Part shown: positions 12,778-24,434 of the stretch, in pieces
How the letters are laid out: every line of letters starts with the position of its first letter
Numbering within the stretch: position 1 is the first letter of the stretch
From: Davidsoniella eucalypti
Lineage: Eukaryota; Ascomycota; Sordariomycetes; Microascales; Ceratocystidaceae
Direction: 5' to 3'
Assembly: GCA_004009845.1 (NCBI GenBank)
Contig: RMBW01000014.1
Span: forward strand, 310,001-374,000
Length of the DNA stretch: 64,000 bases
The notes under the pieces: generated by a model
What the model saw: only the letters and a program-made list of their open reading frames with translations
Databases searched by the model: none
Told to the model about the DNA's origin: nothing
Made by a program: the position numbers and the translations under genes

Positions 12778-14832
12778 ATGTTACGGATGACGGTGGCTCG
12801 GGCTGCCGCTTTTCGGCTTGCGTCTGACTTGACTGTCAACAAACTGCGGACCATTGCCTTCAATATCGGCGTACCTATGAATGCACGGAAATCAGATTTG
12901 CACTCTAGCATCGAGGCAGCTATGAATCACACGGTTGTCAAGTCAATAGAACCACCCCCTTCTACGTCTCCATCCTCATCGGCCTCTTCTTTCTTCACTT
13001 CTGCCGCGCCGTCCTTGACACCGGGCGGTGACGAGCACGACGGCTCAGACCAGCATGTTGTCGTCAGTATCGATCTGGGCATCCGTAATCTGGCTGTGTG
13101 TGCGCTTAGTGTGGATAAGCCACGTGACAGTGGCATCCGTGGGAATGTCAAAAGCGCAGAGAAGGCTAAAGCTGCTGCCAACGTAACCAGCATAAAGCGG
13201 CCACTATGGGAAGACAAGCCGCGGATCTTGTCGTGGAGCAAACACGATCTACTCCAAGTTTTAGCCAGCGAACGACACAAGCGGAATCCGCTGTCGTTAT
13301 CCTCCGTCTTCGTGCCACCAAAGTCTTCGGCTTCTGGCTCAGAACCAGTCGACTTGCCGAGCATCGTTGCAGCCGATGGCCAGCCAGTGGTATTCTTGAA
13401 CGATTTTGACACTTCAGATATCCCACGACTGGCCGTCCATATTATCATGCAGATTATCCTGCCGTTGCTAAGTAAGACCGCCGCCGCAGTCAATTCCCCC
13501 GTGGCCACTGTCTTCATCGAGCACCAACAGAACCGCAGTACAGCGCGCCGTTCCACAGCCCAGCATACTACCAACATGGTAAACGCCCTAGAAGCCAGTC
13601 TTGATGGTATCCTACAAAGCCTTAACGGCCTTGGCGCTAAAATCCGTGTTATTCACCGTGAGGACATCGATTCAACTGGTGGTGGGCTTCCTAGCAGTAC
13701 AAGTCTTGTTGGCTTTTCTATGCCAAATATTTTAATTGAAGCCGGGTCTCAAGATCATGGACGTGGCGTGCCTCCAAGCGAAGAGACTGCTGTAACCATG
13801 TCAGTACCACCGACAGAGCTGGTAAATGCTAAAAAAGTATCTGATTTTTGGATAAGAGATATAGACGAGATACTTGCGTCCATGGCAGCACGGAGAGCTA
13901 GTATCAAGGCGCTGTCAGCCAAGCCAAAACCGACAAAGGAAGAGAAAGAAAAGAAGAAACGGGAGAGAGAGCTGAAGAAACGGGAGAGAGAGCTAAAGAA
14001 AAAGGAGAAGGAAAGGGCGAGAAAGCAAAGGGAGAAAGAAAGAGAAAAGCGAAAGAAGGAGAAGGAAAGGCTACAGAGGGCAAAGGAGAAGGAGAGGGAG
14101 AAAAAGCAGAAGGAAGCAATGAAGAAACGCGACGCTTCGCTGAAGCCTCCCCCACCTTCATCTGCGATGCGTACAATGCCCCATCGTGATCCGATGAGTC
14201 CAGACTTGAACGCTTTAGGTATAATAGACGAAGATGTCGAGTTTGGTGAAGAACGGACCGACGAAGATGACGAGGACGAAGAAGATGAGGAAGACGAAGA
14301 AGAGGACGAGGAAGAAGAGGACGATGAAGATGAGAACGAAGATGACGATGAAGATCAAGAGGAGGAAGAAGTAGAAGAGGAGGAGGAAGAAGAAGAAGAA
14401 GAAGAAGACACCGGCAAACCAAAGACAAAAGTCTCGACCGCCGTTCTCAAAAACGCCAAAATCGAAGTCTTATGTAAATGGCTCGAAGACGACGCTATCG
14501 AACTAGCAACACCCCAAGCCCGTGAAATCGGTAATCGTTTTCTCGGAATTCCGTCTTCACCAACACCGACAATACAACCACCAGAAGAAGAAAAAGACGT
14601 GGAAGGAGAAGAAGACGACTCTAGCTCCATCGCGGTACCGAAACGAAAGAAACTTACGGAAAAGCAAAGGATTGCAAAACGCCGCGTTTATGCTGCGAAG
14701 AAACGACAGCAGAAAATGGATGATTTGGCTGATTGTGTGCTTCAGGGACTCTACGTTTTACGTATGGCGGAAAATCGACGGGCTATGATGAAGTGGAATG
14801 TCACGCCTTTCTTGAACAATGGGTCAAAATAG
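12778..14832 (+). CDS. CCE1/Ydc2-type mitochondrial Holliday junction resolvase with charged insert
   Basis: A single exon encodes 684 residues. The start is the first ATG (MLRMTVARAAAF), whose Arg/Ala-rich N-terminus fits mitochondrial import. Residues 18-48 form the SAP-like DNA-binding segment typical of this family. The RNase H-like catalytic core follows: SIDLGIRNL with catalytic Asp99, FIEHQQNRS with Glu248, PPTELV and the FW motif near 357, and C-terminally MDDLADCVLQ with Asp648, Asp649 and Asp652. Such enzymes cleave four-way junctions and help segregate mtDNA. Between the FW motif and the last motif lies an insert: a Lys/Glu/Arg coiled coil (about 386-451) and an almost pure Asp/Glu tract (about 486-545). 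Family members such as yeast CCE1 are only about 350 residues, so this protein is roughly twice normal length. No canonical splice sites were identified that would remove the insert. The family call is firm; the role of the insert is unknown. Confidence 0.85.
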   Translation: MLRMTVARAAAFRLASDLTVNKLRTIAFNIGVPMNARKSDLHSSIEAAMNHTVVKSIEPPPSTSPSSSASSFFTSAAPSLTPGGDEHDGSDQHVVVSIDLGIRNLAVCALSVDKPRDSGIRGNVKSAEKAKAAANVTSIKRPLWEDKPRILSWSKHDLLQVLASERHKRNPLSLSSVFVPPKSSASGSEPVDLPSIVAADGQPVVFLNDFDTSDIPRLAVHIIMQIILPLLSKTAAAVNSPVATVFIEHQQNRSTARRSTAQHTTNMVNALEASLDGILQSLNGLGAKIRVIHREDIDSTGGGLPSSTSLVGFSMPNILIEAGSQDHGRGVPPSEETAVTMSVPPTELVNAKKVSDFWIRDIDEILASMAARRASIKALSAKPKPTKEEKEKKKRERELKKRERELKKKEKERARKQREKEREKRKKEKERLQRAKEKEREKKQKEAMKKRDASLKPPPPSSAMRTMPHRDPMSPDLNALGIIDEDVEFGEERTDEDDEDEEDEEDEEEDEEEEDDEDENEDDDEDQEEEEVEEEEEEEEEEEDTGKPKTKVSTAVLKNAKIEVLCKWLEDDAIELATPQAREIGNRFLGIPSSPTPTIQPPEEEKDVEGEEDDSSSIAVPKRKKLTEKQRIAKRRVYAAKKRQQKMDDLADCVLQGLYVLRMAENRRAMMKWNVTPFLNNGSK

Positions 14833-15375
14833 ATTTCATGGATAGATAAAATGTTTACTTGATTTTGTTACTATTGATATAGTCAAGTTATATAGTTATG
14901 TGAATTTATTTACTAACGTGTCACAACAGACGCAAGAAGTGAGATATCAGAAGGAAGATATAGAAAAGATTACATGAGTGAAGATCAGCGAGTAATTAAT
15001 GTTGAAGATAGAACTAGATGGTATATAAAAAGGAGAGACCACGAATATGTCTTAGATCGATTAGCACTCTGATTGAAAGTTATGTTCTGAACATGAAGAA
15101 ACAAGCAAAAATAGATACCATACAAAGTATCATATGAAAGAGAGAAATATAAAAAGAAAAATAGAAAGGGCAAGAATGCTGTCGTTGAGATCGAAAAGAA
15201 AGAAGAGAAATAATCCGTAGAACATAGAATCGTGTATTGTTGAATGCCCAATGAACTGAGAAAGCCATGGTAGCAAGAAGATGGAGGAGACGAGGTACAA
15301 GTACATGGATAAAAGATCTTTAGCCAGCTCAGTCGGGCTTCAGTTCAGGTAAGAGAAACACAAAATCATCTTGTG
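14833..15375. other. Convergent 3' intergenic region
   Basis: Lies between the 3' ends of the resolvase gene (+) and the repeat-rich membrane protein gene (-). AT-rich, with only short chance frames. It presumably contains both 3' UTRs. Confidence 0.5.
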
Positions 15376-17319
15376 TTATGGGTTTTGGTTGCTCTGTCCG
15401 GAACTGCCCGAAGTTGTGCTTCCGTTGCTGCCACTGCCACTAGCGTTGTTTTGGCCTGTCGACTTGGGGGCCGCCTTGTTGCTCATCGAAACAGCTAGTC
15501 CAGTCGATATACCAATGATAAACAGCACTACGGCAATACAGATCCAGTACCGCTTACGCTTGCGCCACCGCTTCTTTTTGCCGCCCTCTTCGAGTTGCCC
15601 GCCGGCTGGGTTGACCCAGTACGCTGTGCTCCATGGCCGGTCACGCGGAGCGTCTGACCCATATATGCGCTGTTGTTCGGGATCACGTGACGGATTGTTC
15701 ATCTGCATGGACTGTGGCGCTGTAGCATGTGATGGGGTTCTGTTTACATGGTTACCAGCGGCACTCTGTGCTACGCTAGCGGTGGACGTTGACTGAATAA
15801 GTTCTGTAGCCGAGTTTGCTGTCATACTGGGTTGGAGGGGCGCTGTGCTATTAACAGACGCAGATCGCGAGACACCTGTGTTGCTGGTGTTGGGACGTGA
15901 GTGGGCATCTGATGGCTCATATGGTGGTGGTGGGCCATAGGCTTCCAAAGTTTGGGCTTGCCATGGGCCTAGACCTGTCAGTGCTGGTGCAGCAGTGCTG
16001 GAACTGCCGCCGGCCGCAGAAGAGGGACCGGCTATCACGGAGGCACCTGCAGATGCGCTTTGTGGGACTGCATTGAGTGGAAGGCCGCTGCCTGGCATGG
16101 CAAGGTGATCAACTTTGCGGTCACCGCTAGCCTGCGTGTGTATCGACATGGCAGTAGGAGCAATATCGCTGGCTGCTGAGGGATTGCGGTGTAATGATGA
16201 GCCCGAAGGTGCGTATTGAGAGCCGCCAGGAACAAGGCCGTTGGCGGAACCGGGAGCGGAGCGGAAGTCGTTCATAGGGTATGCGGCGTCGGGAATTGGG
16301 TCGGATGGGTGGATGGGAAGGTCATGGTGGCCACTTTGTTGCATCGAGCCGCTGCGGCTGAGACTCGGAGAGGCGTTTGAAGGCGATATCGGAGATATTG
16401 GGAGGTTGTTCATAGATTGCGGCGTAGGAGATAGGGGATTGGACATGCCCATACCCATATCCCCGAAGCCGGTATTTGAGCCAAAGCCGATTCCGCTGTT
16501 GGAACCGTAGGCCATACCAGTTTTATTCTGGCCGAATCCCATACCCGTATTCGAACCGTAGTCAAGACCAGTGTTGGATCCGAATCCCATACCAGTAGGG
16601 TTGGAACCGCCGCCGTAGGACGGGTTGGAGCTATAATCAGACCCAAAGCCAATACCGGTGTTAGATCCAAAGCCCATTCCCGTATTCATGCCCGAGTTCA
16701 TGCCCATGTTACCACCATTGGTAGGGCCCAAACCCATACCAGTATTTGAACCGAAGCCCATACCAGTATTTGAGCCAAATCCCATTCCCATTCCCATCCC
16801 AGTAGCTCCGCCATGGCTTGGTCCAGAGCTACCGTCGTTGGTAGCAAAATCAGATTTTGACTTGGATGGATCGGTGGTGTTATTTGGCGAGGAAAAGTCA
16901 AGGCCAAGGCCGCTGTTCGATCCAAAGTTCAAGCCAAGGCCTGAGTTAGAGCCGAAGTCAAGACCTAGACCAGAGTTAGATCCAAAGTCGAGGCCAAGCC
17001 CAACACTTGGCCCTGAAGGCAAGTCGGGTAGAGTGGTGACTGGGATAGGCAGCTCTGAGTCCTTTGTGTCCTTTGACATCTGTGGCTCTAGATACGTCGA
17101 GGAAGATTCTGTGGTTACTGGAATAGGTGCATTTTCCGGTAGACTTGCTGGCAGCTCTGCAGAAAAGGACGGGCCTATCCGTTGTGACTGAGCAGGAGTA
17201 GAAGAAGAGGCGCCGACATCAGGTAAAGTTCTAGTCCGAGTTGTGGTAAGAACAGGCGAGCTAGTATCCGCCATCTCAACGGGCGTCGAGACGTCCTGAG
17301 CCGGAAGTTCGGCAGGCAT
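15376..17319 (-). CDS. Gly/Asn-repeat single-pass membrane protein (unknown function)
   Basis: A single exon encodes 647 residues, starting at the ATG at 17319. There is no signal peptide. Residues 1-105 are Ser/Thr/Pro-rich. Residues 107-142 hold four copies of a GLGLDFGSNS-like decapeptide, and 173-292 hold many GMGFGSNTG-like units. A Ser/Pro/Ala-rich disordered region follows. Near the C-terminus a dense basic patch (KKKRWRKRKR) precedes one hydrophobic helix (about 591-611) and a short Ser/Gly/Asn tail. The positive-inside rule suggests a large cytosolic N-terminal part and a short exterior tail (type II). Its last ordered segment (RDRPWSTAYWVNP) looks conserved in style but I do not recognise a family. 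The coding DNA is itself a degenerate tandem repeat (16440-17000) and could vary in copy number. Confidence 0.8.
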   Translation of the reverse strand: MPAELPAQDVSTPVEMADTSSPVLTTTRTRTLPDVGASSSTPAQSQRIGPSFSAELPASLPENAPIPVTTESSSTYLEPQMSKDTKDSELPIPVTTLPDLPSGPSVGLGLDFGSNSGLGLDFGSNSGLGLNFGSNSGLGLDFSSPNNTTDPSKSKSDFATNDGSSGPSHGGATGMGMGMGFGSNTGMGFGSNTGMGLGPTNGGNMGMNSGMNTGMGFGSNTGIGFGSDYSSNPSYGGGSNPTGMGFGSNTGLDYGSNTGMGFGQNKTGMAYGSNSGIGFGSNTGFGDMGMGMSNPLSPTPQSMNNLPISPISPSNASPSLSRSGSMQQSGHHDLPIHPSDPIPDAAYPMNDFRSAPGSANGLVPGGSQYAPSGSSLHRNPSAASDIAPTAMSIHTQASGDRKVDHLAMPGSGLPLNAVPQSASAGASVIAGPSSAAGGSSSTAAPALTGLGPWQAQTLEAYGPPPPYEPSDAHSRPNTSNTGVSRSASVNSTAPLQPSMTANSATELIQSTSTASVAQSAAGNHVNRTPSHATAPQSMQMNNPSRDPEQQRIYGSDAPRDRPWSTAYWVNPAGGQLEEGGKKKRWRKRKRYWICIAVVLFIIGISTGLAVSMSNKAAPKSTGQNNASGSGSNGSTTSGSSGQSNQNP

Positions 17320-20300
17320 GGCGTGATTTATAGATTATGTGAAGTTCCGGAGAGTATTCTAGAGGTAGAAGAAGAACAAAGTGGCGAGTGAGTTGACCAA
17401 AGAATCTAGCTAATTTGAGTACCGAAACACAGACTCTCTAATGATGTCGTATTGAGAAGCAATGCAATACAGTTCGAACCAAAGCTCTGTGCTCAAGAAG
17501 CAAACGAAAGGCGTTGTGACGTTGATGTTGTCGTTTGATAAAGAAAAAGATCTATATCGTCATGAAGGGGGTGGTCTGGATATCAAGAAAAGAAAAGAAG
17601 AAAGAGAAATGGCCAGTATGATCGTTTATCGTAAAAAGAAGAATGGAAACAAGATAACCGCAAGATACAAAGCAACAAAACAGCAAATGAGGCCGGCTTC
17701 TCTAGAGCAATTGGAAAGTCAACAAAAACAACGGACAGGCAAAGACTGAAGCCAGGATTAAAAAATAGGCGGACGTAGAAATAAGAAAATAAAAGACAAG
17801 AACGAGTGACTGGATGAGCGAACGGAAGATCGACAAAGAGAAGCAAAAAGAGGAAGAAACGAAAAAGAATAACGATGATGTTGTCAAAACTTAATGGCGT
17901 CCTATAAAAAAAAAAGAATATAAAAGAAGATGAAGAATAAACAAATAGGCCAAGCCGGAAAGAAAGAGGCAAACGCTTGCTAGCAACTACTTCTTCTGGT
18001 TGGATTCCAAATGACTTTGGAAGGGGGAGGTTGCAAAATAGCCGCTGTAGTTCTGATCCCACTAGCCGTAGTTACGCTTCGAGTTAGACCAAGTTCCAAA
18101 TTTCCTGGAAATCACCACCGCAAAAAAGAAAGATATTCTGATAATTAGTGTCCTTTTTTCTATTTCTTCTTCCGCCTCTACAGAACCACCAGAATTCTGG
18201 GGCGGTGGGTTTTCCGTGGGAAAGCAGTAGTTTCTAGATTAGAACAAAGAAACTAGGCAGGAGCCATGGAGTAGAGTGGACGACAATTGACGAAAAAAAA
18301 GACAATTCCAAGAAAAAAGAATAGAACGATTTGTTTGTATAGCCTTTCTTTTCCTTCTTCTTGGTTGGAAGACAGGAAAGGAACACAAAAGGAGGATGAA
18401 GGAAAATAGCTAGTTAGGAGAAGATGAAAAGAGCAGAAAATAACGTGGTGGGTGGTTTATGCACGCTAAAGTGGCAAACAAACAGCGAGATATTGACTGG
18501 TGGGATGGGTTAATGCAGTGCAATAGGTTCGCCAGAAGGCTCAGGTGGGCCTTTGAGGATTGGCAGCAGAAAAATGAGACAAAAAAGAGAGAGAGGGAGA
18601 GAATAGCTCTTGTAGGCTTGGAACTCTGACGATAGAGGCTAGGACAGGCGGTATGCCTAGCGTTCTAGCGTTGAGCAGTGCTTGCCAGTCGTAGTGCTTG
18701 ATGATGCGGGCTAAGACGAGGAAACAACAGAAAGAGAAAGAAACGGTGGCGGCCGCTGTAATAATGTTGCTAATAATGGCCAGTGTTGCTGCGCCTTCGG
18801 CACTAAAGCTTCAACCCAGGAAAGGGAAAAATAAGAAGAACAACGACAAATGACAGAAGACAAGCTTTGTAGTCCAAGACGACGAAGAAAAGACTTGGCA
18901 GATGAGAGAATACTTCTTGCCAAGGGATAATAGCTACTGATACAAGTTGAGGTGAGGGGTCCATAGGCTGAGAAACGACTTTGCCTAGTGCAGAATGCCC
19001 ATAAGAGAAGATACATATGGTGACAATTCTACATATACAGTAATAATGGTGCTGAACAATGCACTAGTAGCCAGTAATTAAATCATTATACTTGTTCGTC
19101 CTATCTAGAGAAAAGAAACAAAGAACGACAATCAAGATCAGATTTTCAGCAAGCAGGATCAGGAAAGAGGAGAATGGCTACGGCGGGCTGTGTTAGCTAT
19201 GTTTCTAATAATACTCTAGCTATTGAGAACTAATATGTATACATGTGGTCATCTTCTATCTTGCCCAAGAAGGAAATAAATCCCGGTCCCGAGAGGGGCT
19301 TTGTTGAATATCCAAGTTCAAGCTTTGAACAACCGGAACAAAGATAAAATATAAATAAATGAATAAATATACGCCGGCTACTGAGCGGAAGAAGACTGTG
19401 TTCTAGAAAAAAAAAAAAAATTTACAAAAAGGTAGTATCGGCAAAAAAACAAAACTCACAAACTGCAATAGTGCTTATATTCAGGTTCAGGCTCAGGCAA
19501 ACCAAGATCTCACAAGTGTAACGAATAAAACAAAAAATTGCCGCACTGAGCTGTACGTTCTTTATCAGCCAGTCAAGATTCTTCTATCAACAAGATCTTC
19601 CTCAAGGTCCCCGGCTCGAACGCCTGATGGGATACGATCTGCACAGAATTCTACAAACTACCAAGAAAAAGAAGAATACGATGTATAAGACAATCTAAAC
19701 GCCAAGTTCGTTATAGTGAGCTCGATCTGTAAAGCAAACGGGTTCGTTCGTTCAAGCTAGTTGCAAATACATATACACTTTTTGCCATTATATCTTCTCT
19801 TCTCTTAACGAGAGAAATGTTTGCTATCCGCATGAGTGTTTGAATCATTATATTGTTCTAGCTGTATGCTTGGATTGCTAACCAGGCATGCTTTTCCACA
19901 TTGGACCGATATCCGGAAAACAAAGACAAGTAGAAAAAAAAACAAGCAAATATAACAAACCATGTTGTTCCTTATTTCCTCGGTAGCCCTTCCTATCGAA
20001 TATTCGTCCAACTACAGGCCTCTCCCGATTTCTGAATAACAAAGACAAACAAGAGGAAAACAAGAGGACTTGAGCAGGCCTAAAAAGGTGATTATATGCG
20101 TTACTCCGCGGCCTCTAGAGCTCTATAAAGGTTGCCCAAGGTTATCCGTATATCTATAGTGTGAGCTGAAGATAGCTGTACTTGGTTATTCCCACTAGCA
20201 AGCAGAAAGCAAGTAATATCAAATCATCTTCAAATGACAGAAGACAAAGAAAAAACCGCCAAGGCCCGTCAACTCGATCGCAGGGATGCTACTAATTCGG

Positions 20301-20980
20301 CGAGATAAACAGGAACCGACTTGACGTGGCGTGTAAGTGGATAGGCTCGTTTCATATCAGACGTTCAATATGCATCATGTATATATGTATTGTTACGGCA
20401 TGGCATGGCATGGCCAACGAACTGACTGAATACCATCAAGTCGCCATGATATCTCTATTGCTCTGCCCTGAAGAGGCTTGCATAGTGTAGTATTGATTGC
20501 GCTACGTCACCCACTTACTTACATACAAATACTGCTTCTAATTTAACTCGGAGTAACATAACAATACAAAACTCTTTTCATGCTATTTTTCTGTATTCAA
20601 CTCTTGCCTCTATCAGCCTCTATCACTAATAACATTTGATACTTCAAACCAAAAAAAAAAAAAAAAAAAAAAAAACCTTCTATAACGCTATCACAGAAGG
20701 TCTTTATCAGTACACGTTACAACTAATCCGCTGTAAATCTAATTTTCCCTTCTAATTGGGCCAAACATTGGAGGCCTTTTTTTTTCTTCTTCCTTTTTTC
20801 CCGTCTTTCGTTTTTTTTTTTTTCTCTGCTAGGGTGCACGTCAATTTTGTGGCTCAGATCAAAAAATTAACACAAAAAGAAAAAATAATGCTACAAAAAC
20901 AAAGGCCTGACTCCCCTTTCCATTTTGCTTTTTACAAAGCCACAGAAAGAAAGCCTTCATTATTTCACATGTCATCAAGC

Positions 20981-21020
<40 letters not shown>

Positions 21021-22808
21021 CAAAATCATGATGTCATCACCACTTTTTTTTCCATCCCTTCAACCAACTTTCAAGTACTTCCAAATTCACTTTTTCGAGT
21101 CCAGAAAGATACAACTCCCTTTTCTTTTTTCACTAGCTATGATAAAAGTTTATATCCATCATCGACTAACATCAGCAATATAACTAACTCGTTCACTATG
21201 TACTAGTTCATAAACTTGCTAACCCTTCTTATCCTTCCCCCTCTTCCTCTTCCTCTTCCTCTTCCTCTTCCTCTTCCTCTTCCTCTTCCTGTTCCTGTTC
21301 CTACCCGAAACAACCCTGGCTTTAATTCTCACCAACGAAATCTAGAGCGCTGACGCGTACATATTCAAGAAAAAAAAAAGTTTACTTTTTCAACTAGTTA
21401 GTGGTTTTTTTCTAACTCCCATTACTGTCTTGTAGTTCTAAAGGATAAATAACAAAATAGAGAGAGTTACTCTATATCACATATAGTATAATCAAAATGA
21501 GAAGCAAATGTGTAGATACTAGATCGACGTCCTGTGGTTATTTCAAACTTCTTTTTGATGTTCTCATATAGAGATGCCCTCATTTAACCCTAACCCTCTA
21601 TATACATTATTTCAAGACATCAAATCCAACATACTTATGTAAAGTAGTATTTCTCTACTTTGTCTATTCTTTCCATATATCCTACCCTCTTAATTTCACC
21701 ATCCAATCTTCTCCTTATCATCTTCCCACCGTCAACGTCATCTACAAGGCTGAGTAACTAATCCTTCACTTTGATCCCTTGATTTCTTGAAACCATTCCC
21801 CAATCAAATTCCAATGCCACTCTTATCCCCCCCCTTTCAACTACAAGCCTTCTTCTCTACCTACATAACTAAACTTGTTTAAAGTATTGTAGGTTGAATT
21901 CATACCAACAGTATCAAACCTATCTCGCTGGCTTGTCCTTGATGTCAACCTAGATCTCGTACTACGCACTTGATTCTATTATTACTTCCTTTTGTGTACT
22001 AATAACAATAAACCACTGTTTCTATTTCACAGCCCATCTCGTGTGATAGCAGCCACAGTTCCACAATCCCACATGTTACATATATACAGGTTTCTAGAAT
22101 TACCTCTATAACTTCCAAACATGGCAATCATCGAGTTCAGGTCTATAGTGTAGAATACCTACCTTCTACTCTTCAAAACTGAATACACAAGATATTAATA
22201 CTTACTACTTTATTCGAGGCTATACTTATAATAATCTGATAGTGTACAACTATAACACGACAAAAGAAAACAAAAAACGATTGTACCCCAAAAAAAAAAA
22301 TTCCCATGATTCAAAGAAACTGATATCAAGAACGAGAGCACAGAAAAAAAAACCAGAGAGGAAAATATAGCAGAAAAAATTTGCCATCCCAGATATGTAT
22401 CAAAACAAGACAAGAAAAAGAAAGATAGCCAATCCCATATCCGATGCCATTCCTCGGCCCATTTTCCCCCATAGACATAATAGAAAAAAAAAAGAAAAGA
22501 AAAAAACTTGGAAAGAAACCCCCCACAGAAATAAATGAATGATGTCGACCATAGACACACGTACCAATAGGGCCTGAAGATATCTCATCATGGTACATTT
22601 CATCAGCGATGCCTAGATTGACTCACCAGCAAGGCTTGGTTAGCCGGTGAGTCTAGCACATCACGAGGCTGCTCTCCCGCCACACTAGTTACACACCAAC
22701 TATATGGTTTGTTATGTAAAAGAAGCCATGAGAAAGCCCAGGCACCATCTTACCTTTTATACAATAGATGGACATTGACGTCCATATCCACAGGATGGTA
22801 TGCGGTGA
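17320..22808. other. Long gene-free spacer
   Basis: 5.5 kb without a supported gene. The part next to 17320 is purine-rich and may be the leader and promoter of the minus-strand gene there. Frames within it (for example 17583-18062 and 18711-19016, minus) have no protein-like composition. Homopolymer A runs occur near 20650-20675 and 20981-21017. The part near 22600-22808 should contain the 3' UTR of the RSR1-like gene. Confidence 0.5.
21240..21302. repeat. CTCTTC hexanucleotide microsatellite
   Basis: About eight perfect CTCTTC units followed by two CTGTTC variants. It lies in noncoding spacer. Confidence 0.9.
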
Positions 22809-24434
22809 CTACAGAATGACACACTTCTGTGATGCTGAGCTGCGGCCCTTCTTGGACTTCCGTCGCCGCCGCATAGTTCCCATATCGAACTTGCCGTCGT
22901 TCATGTCGTCGTCTTCGGGTTGCTCGAGATCATCCCGTCGTAGCATTTGCCGGCATAGATCGACAAAGACATCTTCAACATTGGCTATGAGAGGAAAACA
23001 AAGTTAGTATATACATACTCCCTATACGATTATCCATGTGGTGGTTTTGACTTACTTCTTGTCCGCGCGCTAGCTTCATAGTATGGCGCTCCCCATTGTT
23101 GAGAAATAGCAAATGCTCTGGCTCGTGGTATAGCACGTTGGTCCTCCAAGTCAGACTTGTTACCAACAATAACAATAGGGACTGTATCGTCATCTTTTAT
23201 GCGGATGATTTCATCGCGGATCGATGAGAGTTCGCCCAAGGATGAGGCAGATGTGATACTGAATACAAGCAGGAATCCTTGGCCCGTCTTCATGTAGAGG
23301 TCACGCATAGCCACTAGTACACAAAGTCAGCATACGCCTACATATCAAGCTATACAATCATGTTATTAACAACATACCGAATTGCTCTGTGCCAGCAGTG
23401 TCTAAGCTACAGTCGAGATATAGATTAGCATATTAGTCTATGAGAGATAAGGATGTTGCAAGGTGTCTTCTCTTACATTTCAAGCACAACTTGCCGACCC
23501 TATATAGCAAATACCCGTTAGCATGTTTGTTTTGGGTGATAGTTTGATGAATAATGACAGTAGTACTTACATCGACCTGTAATTGTGTGCGATAGGTATC
23601 TTCAATGGTTGGGTCGTAGCTTTCAATCCACTCATTGTGAACAAATTGTGCTACGAGTGATTTAAGTGTTAGTATAAGAAGGATGAGGGGAGACAGTGCA
23701 AATGGCACATCGCCGTCAAAGAACATCGGGGGATGGATGAGTACTAACCAGTAAGACAGCTTTTTCCAACACCACCTACAAGCAAGAAGAGTGTGATATT
23801 AGTGATAGATTCGTCGGCAAACACGAGGAAACAGTCGAAACATGTAGTACCACTACTTGTTTGTAAGTAGTAGCGTGTAAGTGAGTCTCGAGTTGGAGGA
23901 AGGTAATCAATATGTAAAGTACGCACCAGCTCCAAACACTACGGCATGTAGCTCCCGACTAGAATGCAGCCAAACGTCAGTAACGATACCAATACGGAAT
24001 TATATACGGAAATAAGATAGATGTGTAGTGGTGATTTCCAGTCGATAGCAGCACACATGGTTATATGCTAGGGAGACATCCGGATGTTACGCTCATTATG
24101 CATTGTGGGTATATGTGTGTATGTCGAGCGGGTAGCTGCAGCCAAGGGATATGCGGGGGAGGCGTAGTTGTTTGTGCCTTAATCTAGGGTACTTGTAGGT
24201 CCCCTAGATATGGGAGTGAGATAGGGCTGTAATAGATGTACATATGCAGACATGACTACAAGTGCCGCTGGAGAATACAATTATAAGTGGGAGCAGAGTA
24301 GTGACATAATGGCATACAAACATGTGTCTGTGTGTGTGTGTGTTTGTGTATATAGCAACTCATTACATCGAGTGTTTTCCTAGATGTTACAAGTTTAAAG
24401 GAATCAAAGCATACCTTGGTTGATATCGCGGCAT
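22809..24434 (-). CDS. RSR1: RSR1/BUD1 (Krev-1)-like small GTPase
   Basis: Eight exons on the minus strand give a 214-residue protein: 24415-24434, 23927-23958, 23749-23775, 23571-23650, 23477-23499, 23378-23406, 23056-23313 and 22809-22984. All seven introns are GT-AG and all phases match. The protein has the full Ras fold: P-loop GAGGVGKS (16-23), effector YDPTIEDTY (38-46), DTAGTEQF (63-70), NKSD (122-125), EASA (150-153), an Arg/Lys-rich hypervariable tail and the CaaX box CVIL (211-214). The final Leu predicts geranylgeranylation and membrane attachment. RSR1/Krev-1 GTPases mark polarity sites and recruit Cdc24/Cdc42 in fungi. The DGRQVVLEILDTAG segment and the CLTAQFVHNEWIESYDPTIE-type region distinguish it from RAS1/RAS2. 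The 20-nt first coding exon (MPRYQP) is the least certain part, but it makes the total length an exact multiple of three. Confidence 0.88.

Noticed and set aside
12927..13577. 216-codon minus-strand open frame
   Set aside because: Lies opposite the resolvase catalytic region, which carries the conserved motifs.
20640..21040. Homopolymer A runs as processed retrogene tails
   Set aside because: No coding or element sequence precedes the runs and no target duplication is visible.
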